From Shimwellia blattae DSM 4481 = NBRC 105725 (GTDB lineage Bacteria > Pseudomonadota > Gammaproteobacteria > Enterobacterales > Enterobacteriaceae), in contig NC_017910.1 in NCBI RefSeq assembly GCF_000262305.1, positions 2,356,001 through 2,420,000 on the forward strand: DNA of 64,000 nucleotides. Reading direction: 5' to 3'. Each line of letters starts with the position of its first letter. Positions within the stretch are counted from its first letter, which is position 1. The position numbers and the translations under genes were made by a program. Below, piece after piece: positions 25,699 to 34,511 of the stretch. Under the pieces are notes generated by a model. The model did not search any database. It saw only the letters and a program-made list of their open reading frames with translations, and was not told the DNA's origin.

Positions 25699-26516
25699 GC
25701 CTGCATATCGGCCTGCCCCAGTGGTCGCACCCGAAATGGGGGCGCCTTGGCATAAACTCCCTTGCGGATTACGCCCGTTACTTCAGTTGTGTTGAAGGCA
25801 ACACCACCTTGTATGCCCTGCCCTCTGCGGAGGTGGTGCAGCGCTGGTATCAGCAAACCGGCGATAATTTCCGTTTCTGTTTTAAGTTTCCCGCCACCAT
25901 CTCCCACCAGCAGGCGCTGCGCGGCTGCCATGATTTGACCGCTGAGTTCTTCTCCCGTCTGGATCCGCTGGCCGCCCGTATTGGCCTGTACTGGCTGCAG
26001 CTTCCGGCCACATTTGGCCCGGATAACCTGCCCGCCCTGTGGCAGTTCCTTGACACCCTACCGGCGGCATTTCGCTACGGGGTAGAGGTACGCCACCCGG
26101 CCTTTTTTAATAAAGGCGAGGCGGAGCGACAACTTAACCGGGGGCTGCATGAGCGCGGTGTTAACCGGGTTATCCTGGACAGCAGGCCCGTGCATCAGGC
26201 GCTGCCAGAGAGCATCGCACTTCGCGAAGCGCAGCGTAAAAAACCGCGCCTGCCGGTCCACGCGGTGGCGACCGCCGATCAGCCAATGGTACGGTTTATC
26301 GGTTGTGAAGATATGGCCAGCAACCAGGCGCTGTTTCATACCTGGTTAAAAAGCCTGGCCCGCTGGCAGCAACAGGGCTCTGTGTGGCTGTTTCTGCATA
26401 CGCCGGATATCGCCCAGGCCCCGGAGCTGGTCCGGGCCCTGTGGCCCACGCTACAGCAACATTTTCCGGATACCGGCCCCCTGCCCGCGATCCCCTGGCA
26501 GGCCCGGTTGTTCTGA
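25695..26516 (+). CDS. yecE: YecE, DUF72-family protein
   Basis: TIM-barrel-like DUF72 protein of unknown function, 273 residues (E. coli 272). Characteristic text: GLPQWSHPKW near the N-terminus, VEGNTTLYALP, FKFPATISHQ and GVEVRHPAFF. The GTG at 25695 gives the E. coli-like N-terminus after an AGGCGG site. Open frame further upstream is not homologous. In E. coli it follows yecD, which is missing here. Confidence 0.92.
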   Translation: MSLHIGLPQWSHPKWGRLGINSLADYARYFSCVEGNTTLYALPSAEVVQRWYQQTGDNFRFCFKFPATISHQQALRGCHDLTAEFFSRLDPLAARIGLYWLQLPATFGPDNLPALWQFLDTLPAAFRYGVEVRHPAFFNKGEAERQLNRGLHERGVNRVILDSRPVHQALPESIALREAQRKKPRLPVHAVATADQPMVRFIGCEDMASNQALFHTWLKSLARWQQQGSVWLFLHTPDIAQAPELVRALWPTLQQHFPDTGPLPAIPWQARLF

Positions 26517-26607
26517 GGCTGACAGACACTTCTTTACATAAAGGCGACAGTTGGCAGGGGAACCGCTATGATGTGCAGGCAAAGAGTCAGGTTTACACGG
26601 AGTGGAT

Positions 26608-27003
26608 ATGGTAAGCGCGCTTTATGCCGTGCTGGGTGCCCTGTTGCTGATAAAGTTCTCCTTTGATGTGGTGCGCCTGCGGACACAATATCGTGTCTCC
26701 TGGGGGGATGGTGGTTTTACGGAATTACAAAGCGCCATTCGTATCCACGGTAATGCGGTGGAATATATCCCCACCGGGATACTGCTATTATTACTGATGG
26801 AAATGAACGGTGCCGAGACTTGGCTGGTACATGTGGCCGGACTGCTGCTGATGGCCGGTCGTCTGATGCACTACTACGGTTTGCACCATCGCCAGAGTCG
26901 CTGGCGCCGCTCCGGCATGAGCGCCACCTGGTCTGCATTGCTGTTAATGGTGCTGGCAAATCTCTGGTATATGCCGTGGGAGTTGGTTTTCAGTCTCCGT
27001 TAA
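26608..27003 (+). CDS. yecN: YecN, MAPEG-family inner-membrane protein
   Basis: A 131-residue membrane protein with four predicted hydrophobic helices of the MAPEG family (eicosanoid/glutathione-type membrane proteins). The exact function in bacteria is unknown. ELQSAIRIHGNAVEYIP and AGRLMHYYG are the family's conserved loops. The second ATG (26608) is preferred because GGAG lies 5 bp before it and it matches E. coli. Confidence 0.94.
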   Translation: MVSALYAVLGALLLIKFSFDVVRLRTQYRVSWGDGGFTELQSAIRIHGNAVEYIPTGILLLLLMEMNGAETWLVHVAGLLLMAGRLMHYYGLHHRQSRWRRSGMSATWSALLLMVLANLWYMPWELVFSLR

Positions 27004-27043
27004 CGCACAATAGCCCCTTTTGTTTTCCCGGATTTTAGGTTTT

Positions 27044-27787
27044 ATGTCGAACCGCGATATGCTTTTTTCCGCCCCGATTGAAAAACTCGGGGACTGGACG
27101 TTTGATGAACGCGTTGCCGAAGTGTTCCCGGATATGATCCAGCGTTCGGTGCCAGGCTACTCCAATATCATCTCCATGATAGGCATGCTGGCAGAGCGTT
27201 TTGTTACCCCGGGCAGCCAGGTTTATGATCTCGGCTGCTCACTGGGTGCCGCAACACTTTCGGTGCGCCGCAATATTCACCACCCCGGCTGCAATATCAT
27301 TGCCGTGGATAACTCCCCGGCCATGGTGGAGCGCTGCCGCCGCCACGTTACGGCCTTTAAAGCACAGACACCGGTCGAAGTGCGGGAAGACGATATCCGC
27401 CATGTCACCATTGAGAATGCCTCTCTGGTGGTGCTCAATTTTACCCTGCAGTTCCTGGCACCAGACGAACGCCAGCAGGTGCTGAATAACATCTACCAGG
27501 GGCTCAACCCGGGTGGCGCGCTGGTACTTTCTGAAAAATTCAGTTTTGAAGATACCCAGGTCGGCGAGCTGCTGTTTAACATGCACCATGATTTTAAACG
27601 GGCCAACGGCTACAGCGAGCTGGAGATCAGCCAGAAGCGCAGCATGCTGGAAAACGTGATGCTGACAGACTCAGTCGACACCCACAAAGCGCGGCTGCGC
27701 CAGGCCGGATTTACCCACAGCGAGCTGTGGTTCCAGTGCTTTAATTTCGGCTCACTGGTTGCTATTAAGGAAGGCGCCGCATCATGA
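27044..27787 (+). CDS. cmoA: Carboxy-SAM synthase CmoA
   Basis: Makes carboxy-S-adenosylmethionine from SAM and prephenate for tRNA wobble-uridine (cmo5U34) modification; 247 residues. Rossmann SAM loop VYDLGCSLGAAT, followed by IIAVDNSPAMVERCRRH and LNFTLQFL. The start MSNRDM at 27044 matches E. coli; an in-frame ATG eight codons upstream is rejected. Its stop overlaps cmoB by ATGA, so the two are translationally coupled. Confidence 0.96.
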   Translation: MSNRDMLFSAPIEKLGDWTFDERVAEVFPDMIQRSVPGYSNIISMIGMLAERFVTPGSQVYDLGCSLGAATLSVRRNIHHPGCNIIAVDNSPAMVERCRRHVTAFKAQTPVEVREDDIRHVTIENASLVVLNFTLQFLAPDERQQVLNNIYQGLNPGGALVLSEKFSFEDTQVGELLFNMHHDFKRANGYSELEISQKRSMLENVMLTDSVDTHKARLRQAGFTHSELWFQCFNFGSLVAIKEGAAS

Positions 27788-28755
27788 CGGATTTTGGCAA
27801 ATTTTATCAGCAGATCGCCACCGGCCCCCTCGCCCACTGGCTGGAAACCCTGCCCGCCCAGGTGGGCACCTGGCAGCGCGAGGCGCTGCACGGCCAGTTT
27901 AAACAGTGGATGCGCAGCGTCAGCTTTTTACCGGAGCTCACCCCGGCGCACCTTGATCTGCAAAACGGGGTCTGCGCCACTGCCGACGCCCCCCTCAGCG
28001 ACGGGCAAAAAACCGGCATTGAAAAACTGCTGCGTAATCTGATGCCGTGGCGTAAAGGCCCGTTTGATCTGTACGGCATTCATATCGATACCGAATGGCG
28101 CTCTGATCTGAAATGGGATCGGGTGCTGCCGCATATCAGCCCGCTGGCGGGCCGGACGATTCTTGATGTGGGTTGCGGCAGCGGTTATCACCTGTGGCGC
28201 ATGGTGGGTGCCGGTGCCAGCCTGGCGGTGGGGATCGATCCCACCCAGCTGTTTTTATGCCAGTTCGAAGCGGTGCGCAAACTGCTGGGTAATGATCAGC
28301 GCGCTCATTTGTTGCCCCTGGGCATTGAGCAGCTTCCGGCACTGAACGCCTTCGATACGGTCTTTTCCATGGGGGTGCTCTATCACCGCCGCTCACCGCT
28401 CGACCATCTCTGGCAGCTTAAAGATCAGCTGGTGCAGGACGGGGAACTGGTGCTGGAAACACTGGTGGTGGAAGGGGATGAAAATCAGGTTCTGGTGCCT
28501 GGTGAGCGCTACGCCCGGATGCGCAACGTCTATTTTATTCCTTCGGCGCTGGCGCTGAAAAAGTGGCTGGAAAAATGCGGTTTTGTCGATGTGCATATTG
28601 CTGACCAGTGTGTCACCACCCTGGACGAGCAGCGCCGCACCAGCTGGATGGCGTCCGAATCTCTGGAAGATTTTCTCGATCCGGCCGATCACAGCAAAAC
28701 CTGCGAAGGTTACCCGGCACCGCTGCGGGCGATTGTGACCGCCCGTAAGCCCTGA
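27784..28755 (+). CDS. cmoB: tRNA U34 carboxymethyltransferase CmoB
   Basis: Transfers the carboxymethyl group from carboxy-SAM (made by CmoA) to 5-hydroxyuridine 34 of tRNAs, giving cmo5U. It is 323 residues, the E. coli length. SAM-binding loop LDVGCGSGYHLW (about 125) and GVLYHRRSPLDHLWQLKD are typical. The ATGA overlap with cmoA couples the pair. No T-rich terminator is seen on the plus strand. Confidence 0.97.
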   Translation: MTDFGKFYQQIATGPLAHWLETLPAQVGTWQREALHGQFKQWMRSVSFLPELTPAHLDLQNGVCATADAPLSDGQKTGIEKLLRNLMPWRKGPFDLYGIHIDTEWRSDLKWDRVLPHISPLAGRTILDVGCGSGYHLWRMVGAGASLAVGIDPTQLFLCQFEAVRKLLGNDQRAHLLPLGIEQLPALNAFDTVFSMGVLYHRRSPLDHLWQLKDQLVQDGELVLETLVVEGDENQVLVPGERYARMRNVYFIPSALALKKWLEKCGFVDVHIADQCVTTLDEQRRTSWMASESLEDFLDPADHSKTCEGYPAPLRAIVTARKP

Positions 28756-28767
28756 GGCAAACGCCAG

Positions 28768-28800
28768 ATAAAAAGAACCCCGACAAGGAAGGCCGGGGTC
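28768..28800 (-). terminator. Terminator of cutC and MicL sRNA
   Basis: On the minus strand an ACCCCG/CGGGGT stem is followed by TCTTTTTAT. It gives the 3' end of both the cutC mRNA and the sRNA. Confidence 0.8.
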
Positions 28801-29064
28801 TGGTACATGCAAACATCATATTGGGCGACATGATGCGCGGCAAAAAACATTAGCCCTTCAGGGCTTTTTTCAGCGCCGCTACCGTTTGCGCACTGACACA
28901 GTAGCGACTGTATTCATCATCACCGGGGCCGGATGACATAGACACCCCGGTTTTGCGATAGCGCATGGGTGAATTCACCCGGTGGCCTGCGGAACTGTGC
29001 ACCTCCTGCAACCCCGCTTCGCAAAACAGCCGGACATTCTCAGGGCGCACCCCGGCTCCGGCCA
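28770..29064 (-). ncRNA. micL: MicL (RyeF) sRNA from the cutC 3' region
   Basis: In E. coli MicL is transcribed from a sigma-E promoter inside cutC and processed to an ~80-nt 3' RNA that represses lpp. Here a sigma-E promoter lies in the same place and the segment after the cutC stop contains TTGCATGTACCAGACCCCGG just before the terminator. GUACCAG can pair with the CUGGUAC found early in lpp coding sequence. The start is inferred from the promoter; the processed form would cover roughly 28770-28850. Confidence 0.75.
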
Positions 29065-29584
29065 TAATGATTGGAGCACGGGAGCGGGCATTAAGTTCCC
29101 GAAGAAGTGCAACTCCCTGCGCGGCGCTGGCCTGCTGGCCGGAGGTTAAAATGCGCGCAACGCCAGAATCTGTAAGTTGTTCAAGGGCATAAAACGGATC
29201 GCGGCACATATCAAAAGCGCGATGAAATGTGACGGCCATCCCATTAGCACAGGACATTATTTTCGCCATTCGCGGCATATCTATCTGGCCGTCTTCATCC
29301 AGCACCCCGACAACCACCCCCGGGAACCCCAGATCGCGGATAAACGCGATATCGCCCATCATGGTGTCAAATTCCGCGGCGGTATAGCAAAAATCGCCAC
29401 CGCGCGGGCGCACAATCGGGTGCACCGGGATCGCCAGTTGCTGGCGCACCGCGCGCAGCACACCGGCAGACGGGGTCAGCCCGCCTTCTGCCGGTGCACT
29501 GCATAATTCCAGCCGGTCTGCCCCGGCCTGTTGTGCGGTCAGCGCCGCGTCCAGTCCGTAGCAACAAATCTCCAGTAGTGCCAC
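28850..29584 (-). CDS. cutC: CutC family protein
   Basis: TIM-barrel protein once linked to copper homeostasis; in E. coli the copper phenotype was later attributed to the MicL sRNA in its 3' region. It is 244 residues (E. coli 248). Conserved HPIVRPRGGDFCY, VTFHRAFDMC, ILTSGQQ and EVHSSAG are visible. The start is a GTG at 29584 (VALLEICCYG, as MALLEICCY in E. coli), with AGGAG 7 bp upstream; the longer ATG frame is not homologous. The 3' part also encodes a sigma-E promoter for MicL. Confidence 0.93.
   Translation of the reverse strand: MALLEICCYGLDAALTAQQAGADRLELCSAPAEGGLTPSAGVLRAVRQQLAIPVHPIVRPRGGDFCYTAAEFDTMMGDIAFIRDLGFPGVVVGVLDEDGQIDMPRMAKIMSCANGMAVTFHRAFDMCRDPFYALEQLTDSGVARILTSGQQASAAQGVALLRELNARSRAPIIMAGAGVRPENVRLFCEAGLQEVHSSAGHRVNSPMRYRKTGVSMSSGPGDDEYSRYCVSAQTVAALKKALKG
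29071..29099 (-). promoter_or_regulatory. Sigma-E promoter of micL inside cutC
   Basis: On the minus strand GGAACTT (29093-29099), a 17-bp spacer and TCCAA (29071-29075), matching the sigma-E consensus GGAACTT/TCnAA. It predicts a transcript of about 295 nt, close to the roughly 307 nt known for E. coli MicL. Confidence 0.75.
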
Positions 29585-29663
29585 TACACTCTCCTTTATT
29601 TTCAGGTCGTCTCCCCATCCGGGCATGATAAGCTGAAAAAACCATTTCTCAGGGCCGCGTATC

Positions 29664-30800
29664 ATGACATTCAATTTTGATGAAAGGATCGAGCGCCGTC
29701 ACAGCGACAGCGTTAAATGGAACAAATACCCCGCCGACGTGTTGCCCATGTGGGTAGCCGATATGGACTTCCGCTCCGCCCCCTGTATTACGGATGCCCT
29801 TCACCAGCGAGTAGCGCACGGCGTGTTTGGTTATGCCGGGTACCCGCAGGCGTTTACAGAGCAGATAGTCAACTGGCTGGCGCTACAGTATCAGTGGCAT
29901 ATCCGCCCGGAGTGGGTGGTGGTGATCCCAGGCGTAGTGCCGGGGCTGAACCTTGCACTGCGCGCGTTTACCGGGCCCGGGGAGCAAAGCATTGCTCCGG
30001 CGATTATCTACCCGCCCTTCCATAAAGCGGCCCGTCAGGCCGGGCGCGGCCAGCGCCTGGCCCCGCTACGCCTGCACGAGCAGCGCTGGCTGCTGGATCT
30101 GGAGGCCCTGGCCCCGGAGATGGACGGCTCAGAAAAGCTGTTACTGCTGTGTAACCCGCAAAACCCGGGGGGCACCGCGTATCGCCGGGCAGAGCTTGAG
30201 GCGCAGCTGGCCTTCGCACAGCGCCACGATCTTATCGTCTGTTCTGATGAGATCCACTGTGATCTTATCCTCGAACCCGGGGTGCGCCATATCCCCTTCG
30301 CCACCCTGAGTGAAGACGCCGCCCGGCGCTCAGTCACGCTGATGTCGCCCTCAAAAACCTGGAATATCCCGGGCCTTGGGGCCTCATTTGCGGTGATCCC
30401 CGACGCGGGGCTCCGCCGCCGCTTTGTGGCTGCCGCAGAAGGGCTGATGCCCCATGTGGATCTGCTGGCGCTGACGGCCGCCAGCGCCGCCTTGCGCGAC
30501 GGGGGCTCCTGGCGTGCGGCGCTGCTCGACTATCTGCGCCACAACCGGGACCGGCTCTGTAGCGCAGTCAATGGCCTGCCGGGGCTGAAAATGGTCTGCC
30601 CGGAGGCCACCTATCTGGCCTGGGTAGACGCCAGCGGACTTGGGCTGGAGAACCCCGCCCGCTGGTTTGCCGAACGGGGGCTGGGATTTTCACCGGGGCA
30701 GGATTTCGGCGCGCCCCACTACGTGCGGATCAACTTCGGCTGCCCCGCCAGCCTGCTGGAAGAGGCCATTACCCGGATGCAGCAGGCCCTGTGCCGCTGA
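29664..30800 (+). CDS. MalY/PatB-family PLP-dependent aminotransferase / C-S lyase
   Basis: Fold-type I PLP enzyme of 378 residues, of the MalY/PatB family (cystathionine beta-lyase-like, sometimes also a regulator). Family landmarks: LPMWVADMDF (27-36), NPQNPGG (164-170), SDEIHCDL (194-201) and the PLP-binding Lys231 in SPSKTWNIPGLG. It lies between cutC and yecM, where E. coli K-12 has torZ/torY on the other side and no such gene, so it is accessory. Likely activity: cleavage of cystathionine or cysteine conjugates; substrate unknown. A weak ribosome site precedes the ATG. Confidence 0.85.
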   Translation: MTFNFDERIERRHSDSVKWNKYPADVLPMWVADMDFRSAPCITDALHQRVAHGVFGYAGYPQAFTEQIVNWLALQYQWHIRPEWVVVIPGVVPGLNLALRAFTGPGEQSIAPAIIYPPFHKAARQAGRGQRLAPLRLHEQRWLLDLEALAPEMDGSEKLLLLCNPQNPGGTAYRRAELEAQLAFAQRHDLIVCSDEIHCDLILEPGVRHIPFATLSEDAARRSVTLMSPSKTWNIPGLGASFAVIPDAGLRRRFVAAAEGLMPHVDLLALTAASAALRDGGSWRAALLDYLRHNRDRLCSAVNGLPGLKMVCPEATYLAWVDASGLGLENPARWFAERGLGFSPGQDFGAPHYVRINFGCPASLLEEAITRMQQALCR

Positions 30801-30810
30801 GTGGCCCGGG

Positions 30811-31371
30811 TTACTGCTCGCTGGCGACAATCTGTTCGATGGTCCAGGGGTGGAATTTAATGGTGACGGTGCCGTCGGTCACCGCCAGGGTCGGGTTTGC
30901 CAGGCGCTCTTTTTCGCCCCGGGGGGCGCTGGTTTTCACCACAACGCCCGGCTGCGCCAGCCCCTGGTCCCCCAGTAAGGCCAGCGCCCGGGCATTCAGG
31001 GTGAGCGGATCGCCCGGCAGGACAATCTCCACATGCTCCCAGCCCTCATGGGGGTAGCGCTTCTCCCCCGGCCAGGGCAGTTCGATAACGTCAATCTGCC
31101 AGTGCCCCACAGTGACCGGCTGGTGGAGTTTAAACAGGCAAATCGGGCGCCCGTTGATCATGTTTTCAGACAGCAGCGTCGCGCACTGCTCCAGCCCCTG
31201 GCGCCAGCGCGCGGCGGTGGTGTTCTGGTGGCAGCGCAGTGAAATATGGTCCGCACTCAGCGGCCGGGTGTCGAGCTGCAGCCTTGCTGCAAACTGCTGC
31301 AGTTTCGCGACAAAGCGCGGTAAATCATCAACAATGTCCGCCAGTTCTGCAATATCGTGCCAGTGGGGCAT
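30811..31371 (-). CDS. yecM: YecM, VOC-superfamily putative metal-dependent protein
   Basis: A 186-residue protein (E. coli 188) of the YecM family, structurally related to isomerases and oxygenases with a vicinal-oxygen-chelate-like fold. Function unknown. Conserved ADHISLRCHQN, SENMINGRPICLFKL, PWPGEKRYPHEGWEHVEIVL and TIKFHPW, with several conserved His that could bind metal. Converges with the MalY-like gene; argS lies upstream in the opposite direction. Confidence 0.92.
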   Translation of the reverse strand: MPHWHDIAELADIVDDLPRFVAKLQQFAARLQLDTRPLSADHISLRCHQNTTAARWRQGLEQCATLLSENMINGRPICLFKLHQPVTVGHWQIDVIELPWPGEKRYPHEGWEHVEIVLPGDPLTLNARALALLGDQGLAQPGVVVKTSAPRGEKERLANPTLAVTDGTVTIKFHPWTIEQIVASEQ

Positions 31372-31458
31372 GGTTCTCTCCGGGTAGAAAAAACGGCTAA
31401 TCTAGCGCAGTTCCCCGCCCCCCGCCAGCGGGCGGGCACTGGCGATAACTGGCCGGTG

Positions 31459-31487
31459 CTGACGATCTGGCATAAATACAGTATAAT
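31459..31487 (+). promoter_or_regulatory. Sigma-70 promoter of argS
   Basis: CTGACG (31459-31464), a 17-bp spacer and a perfect TATAAT (31482-31487), 72 bp before the argS start. Confidence 0.65.
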
Positions 31488-31558
31488 CTTCGCAATTTTA
31501 TCAAAAGTACGCCTGCCGTTCGGTAGACTGAGCGGCGTTTATAAAAGAAAGGTAAGCC

Positions 31559-33292
31559 GTGAATATTCAGGTTCTTCTCTCAGAAAAAGTCAGTCAGGCA
31601 CTGGTTGCCGCAGGTGCGCCTGCGGATTGCGAGCCCCAGGTTCGCCAGTCAGCGAAAGTGCAGTTCGGCGATTATCAGGCTAATGGCGTGATGGCTATCG
31701 CTAAAAAACTGGGCATGCCGCCGCGACAATTAGCTGAGCAGGTGATTAACCATCTGGATCTGTCAGGGATCGCCAGTAAAACCGAAGTTGCCGGGCCCGG
31801 GTTTATTAATATTTTCCTCGATCCCGCCTTCCTGGCACGCAATATTGATGAAGCCGTTAAAGGCGATCGCGCCGGGATTGCCGTTACGGCAAATCCGCAA
31901 ACTATCGTGGTGGACTATTCCGCGCCGAACGTCGCAAAAGAGATGCATGTGGGCCACCTGCGCTCCACCATTATTGGTGATGCTTCTGTACGCACGCTGG
32001 AGTTCCTCGGCCATAAGGTTATCCGCGCCAACCACCTCGGCGACTGGGGCACCCAGTTCGGGATGCTGATCGCCTATCTGGAAAAGCAGCAGCAGGAAAA
32101 CTCCGGTGATATGGGCCTGTCCGATCTGGAAGGGTTCTACCGTGAAGCGAAAAAAGCCTACGACGAAGACGAAGCCTTTGCCCTGCGCGCCCGCAGCTAC
32201 GTGGTGAAACTTCAGGGCGGCGACGAATACTGCCGTAAAATGTGGCGCATGCTGGTGGATATCACCATGAAGCAAAACCAGGCGACCTACCAGCGCCTGA
32301 ATGTGACCCTCACCGAAGACGACATTATGGGTGAGAGCCTGTATAACCCGATGCTGCCGGGGATTGTTGCGGATCTGAAGGCCAAAGGGCTGGCAACGGA
32401 AAGCGAAGGCGCGACCGTGGTCTACCTTGACGAGTTTAAAAACAAAGAAGGCGATCCGATGGGCGTTATCGTCCAGAAGAAAGATGGCGGTTACCTGTAC
32501 ACCACCACCGATATCGCCTGCGCCAAGTACCGCTACGAAAAACTGCACGCCGACCGGATGCTGTACTATATCGACTCCCGTCAGCACCAGCACCTGATGA
32601 TGGCCTGGACTATCGTGCGTAAAGCCGGTTATGTGCCGGAATCCATTCCGATGGAGCACCATATGTTCGGCATGATGCTGGGTAAAGACGGTAAGCCGTT
32701 CAAAACCCGCGCCGGTGGGACAGTAAAACTCTCCGACCTGCTGGATGAAGCCCTGGAGCGCGCCCAGCGCCTGGTGGCAGAGAAAAACCCGGATATGGAC
32801 GCCGCCGAGCTGAAAAAACTGGCGAACGCCGTCGGGATCGGTGCCGTAAAATATGCCGATCTGTCCAAAAGCCGCACCACTGACTACGTGTTCGACTGGG
32901 ACAATATGCTGGCCTTTGAAGGCAATACCGCGCCTTATATGCAGTATGCCTACACCCGCGTGCTTTCCGTATTCCGTAAAGCCGGGGTGGATGAGAGCAG
33001 CCTGACCGCACCGGTCAGCATCAGCGACGATCGCGAAGCGCTGCTGGCAGCCCGCCTGCTGCAGTTTGAAGAGACCCTCGCCGTGGTTGCCCGGGACGGT
33101 ACACCCCATGTGATGTGTGCCTACCTGTACGATCTGGCCGGTCTGTTCTCCAGCTTCTATGAGCACTGCCCTATCCTCAGCGCCGAAAGCGACACCGTGC
33201 GCCAGAGCCGCCTGAAACTGGCGCTGCTGACCGCGAAGACCCTGAAACTGGGCCTGGATACTCTGGGTATCGAAACCATCGAACGGATGTAA
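31559..33292 (+). CDS. argS: Arginyl-tRNA synthetase
   Basis: Class Ia synthetase charging tRNA-Arg; 577 residues, the E. coli length. The start is GTG, as in E. coli. An N-terminal tRNA-recognition domain (about 1-115) is followed by the HIGH-type motif SAPNVAKEMHVGHLRS (near 120-135). As in E. coli ArgRS there is no canonical KMSKS. The C-terminal anticodon-binding part includes YAYTRVLSVFRKAG and ends LGLDTLGIETIERM. A strong terminator follows. In E. coli flagellar genes come next; here a sugar-degradation locus does. Confidence 0.97.
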   Translation: MNIQVLLSEKVSQALVAAGAPADCEPQVRQSAKVQFGDYQANGVMAIAKKLGMPPRQLAEQVINHLDLSGIASKTEVAGPGFINIFLDPAFLARNIDEAVKGDRAGIAVTANPQTIVVDYSAPNVAKEMHVGHLRSTIIGDASVRTLEFLGHKVIRANHLGDWGTQFGMLIAYLEKQQQENSGDMGLSDLEGFYREAKKAYDEDEAFALRARSYVVKLQGGDEYCRKMWRMLVDITMKQNQATYQRLNVTLTEDDIMGESLYNPMLPGIVADLKAKGLATESEGATVVYLDEFKNKEGDPMGVIVQKKDGGYLYTTTDIACAKYRYEKLHADRMLYYIDSRQHQHLMMAWTIVRKAGYVPESIPMEHHMFGMMLGKDGKPFKTRAGGTVKLSDLLDEALERAQRLVAEKNPDMDAAELKKLANAVGIGAVKYADLSKSRTTDYVFDWDNMLAFEGNTAPYMQYAYTRVLSVFRKAGVDESSLTAPVSISDDREALLAARLLQFEETLAVVARDGTPHVMCAYLYDLAGLFSSFYEHCPILSAESDTVRQSRLKLALLTAKTLKLGLDTLGIETIERM

Positions 33293-33307
33293 TCGCCCGC
33301 AAGATGT

Positions 33308-33344
33308 AAAAGCCCGCCCTCCGGTTTCCGGGGGCGGGCTTTTT
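33308..33344 (+). terminator. Terminator of argS
   Basis: AGCCCGCC/GGCGGGCT stem with inner complementarity, followed by TTTTT. Confidence 0.9.
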
Positions 33345-33367
33345 CGTGCAGGACACCGCGCAGGTTT

Positions 33368-34507
33368 TTACAGATAGGTACGCAAATACTCCGCCAGGCA
33401 GAGGATCGCCATCGCCTGACCATACGGCATTGAGGTCAGCGGGATCTGGCGATAAAACGCAAGATCATGGCCCATACCGGTGCCGAATGAGGTTTGCAGC
33501 AGCTCGCCGTCATCCGAAATGTGCCGCACAATCCCCTGAATCGCCTTCTCCGCCACCGGCCCGTACGTTTGCGCAATATACCGCTTGCGCACCGCTTTCA
33601 GGATCCCGTAGGCAAACCCCGCCGTGGCGGACGCCTCCAGGTAGGAGTCCGGATCGTCCAGCAAGGTGTGCCACAGGCCGCTCTCATCCTGGCATTTCTC
33701 CAGGGCCGCCACCTGGCTTTCCAGAACCTGAATCAGGTAGCGGCGCACCGCGCTGTGTTCGGGTAAATCCACCAGCTCCAGAAAATCCGGGATAACCATT
33801 GTCAGCCAGCTGTTCCCCCTGGCCCAGCGGGCGCGGGCGAAGTTGTGGTTACCGTCAAAACTCCAGCCGTGGAACCACAGCCCGGTTTCGCGATCCATCA
33901 GATACTGGACATGCATCAGAAACTGGTAGGTCGCCTCTTCCACATACTCCGGGCGGTTGAGTAACTTGCCGATACGGGTCAGCGGCAGCACCGTCATCAT
34001 CAGCGTATCGTCCCACATTTGCTGGTGGTTCTCTTCCGCCAGGGTGATGTGCTGCATGCCGCCGTGCTCGGTGCGCGGCATCTGATACATGGCCCATTCG
34101 GCCCAGCTCTCCAGCCAGGGCAGCCAGGCCTGGTTGCCGGTTTGCGCATAGCGGTTGGCCAGGGTCAGAAACGGCGCCATGGTGTTGACGTTTTTCGTGG
34201 TGGCCCCTTCGGCAAAGCGATCGGCAAACCAGTCATCAATAATGGCGCGCATTTTTTCATCACCGGTCTGGTCATAATATTGCCAGATCCCGTACAGCCC
34301 TACCCCGTGGGTCCACTCCCAGCCGGCCCAGCCTTTGGTATCAATCACCCGGCCATCGTCCAGGCGCAGCAGAAACTCGCCGGTTTCATCTTTTATATTG
34401 ATCAGGTTTTCGGTGATTTTATTAATCAGGCTTTTGAGTTCATCCCGGGCAATAAAACGCGCTGGCTGGCGTAATAACGGGCTGTGTTTTACAGGATAGA
34501 TAATCAT
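33368..34507 (-). CDS. GH88/GH105 unsaturated uronyl hydrolase (RhiN/YteR-like)
   Basis: A 379-residue alpha/alpha-barrel hydrolase that removes the unsaturated uronic acid left on oligosaccharides by polysaccharide lyases; most likely unsaturated rhamnogalacturonyl hydrolase. No signal peptide, so cytosolic. Features: WEWTHGVGLYGIW (63-75), the acid/base region MWDDTLMM (Asp166/Asp167), HGWSF, ARWARGNSW and a C-terminal GTGMG...PYGQAMA. It follows the GPH transporter by 4 bp, forming a transport-degradation operon like rhiTN of pectinolytic enterobacteria. Substrate is inferred from family and neighbour. Confidence 0.82.
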   Translation of the reverse strand: MIIYPVKHSPLLRQPARFIARDELKSLINKITENLINIKDETGEFLLRLDDGRVIDTKGWAGWEWTHGVGLYGIWQYYDQTGDEKMRAIIDDWFADRFAEGATTKNVNTMAPFLTLANRYAQTGNQAWLPWLESWAEWAMYQMPRTEHGGMQHITLAEENHQQMWDDTLMMTVLPLTRIGKLLNRPEYVEEATYQFLMHVQYLMDRETGLWFHGWSFDGNHNFARARWARGNSWLTMVIPDFLELVDLPEHSAVRRYLIQVLESQVAALEKCQDESGLWHTLLDDPDSYLEASATAGFAYGILKAVRKRYIAQTYGPVAEKAIQGIVRHISDDGELLQTSFGTGMGHDLAFYRQIPLTSMPYGQAMAILCLAEYLRTYL

Positions 34508-34511
34508 CGAA

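Noticed and set aside
31763..33166. A 467-codon open frame antisense to argS
   Set aside because: It is the codon-position shadow of a GC-rich gene; no ribosome site and no recognisable family text, while argS is certain.
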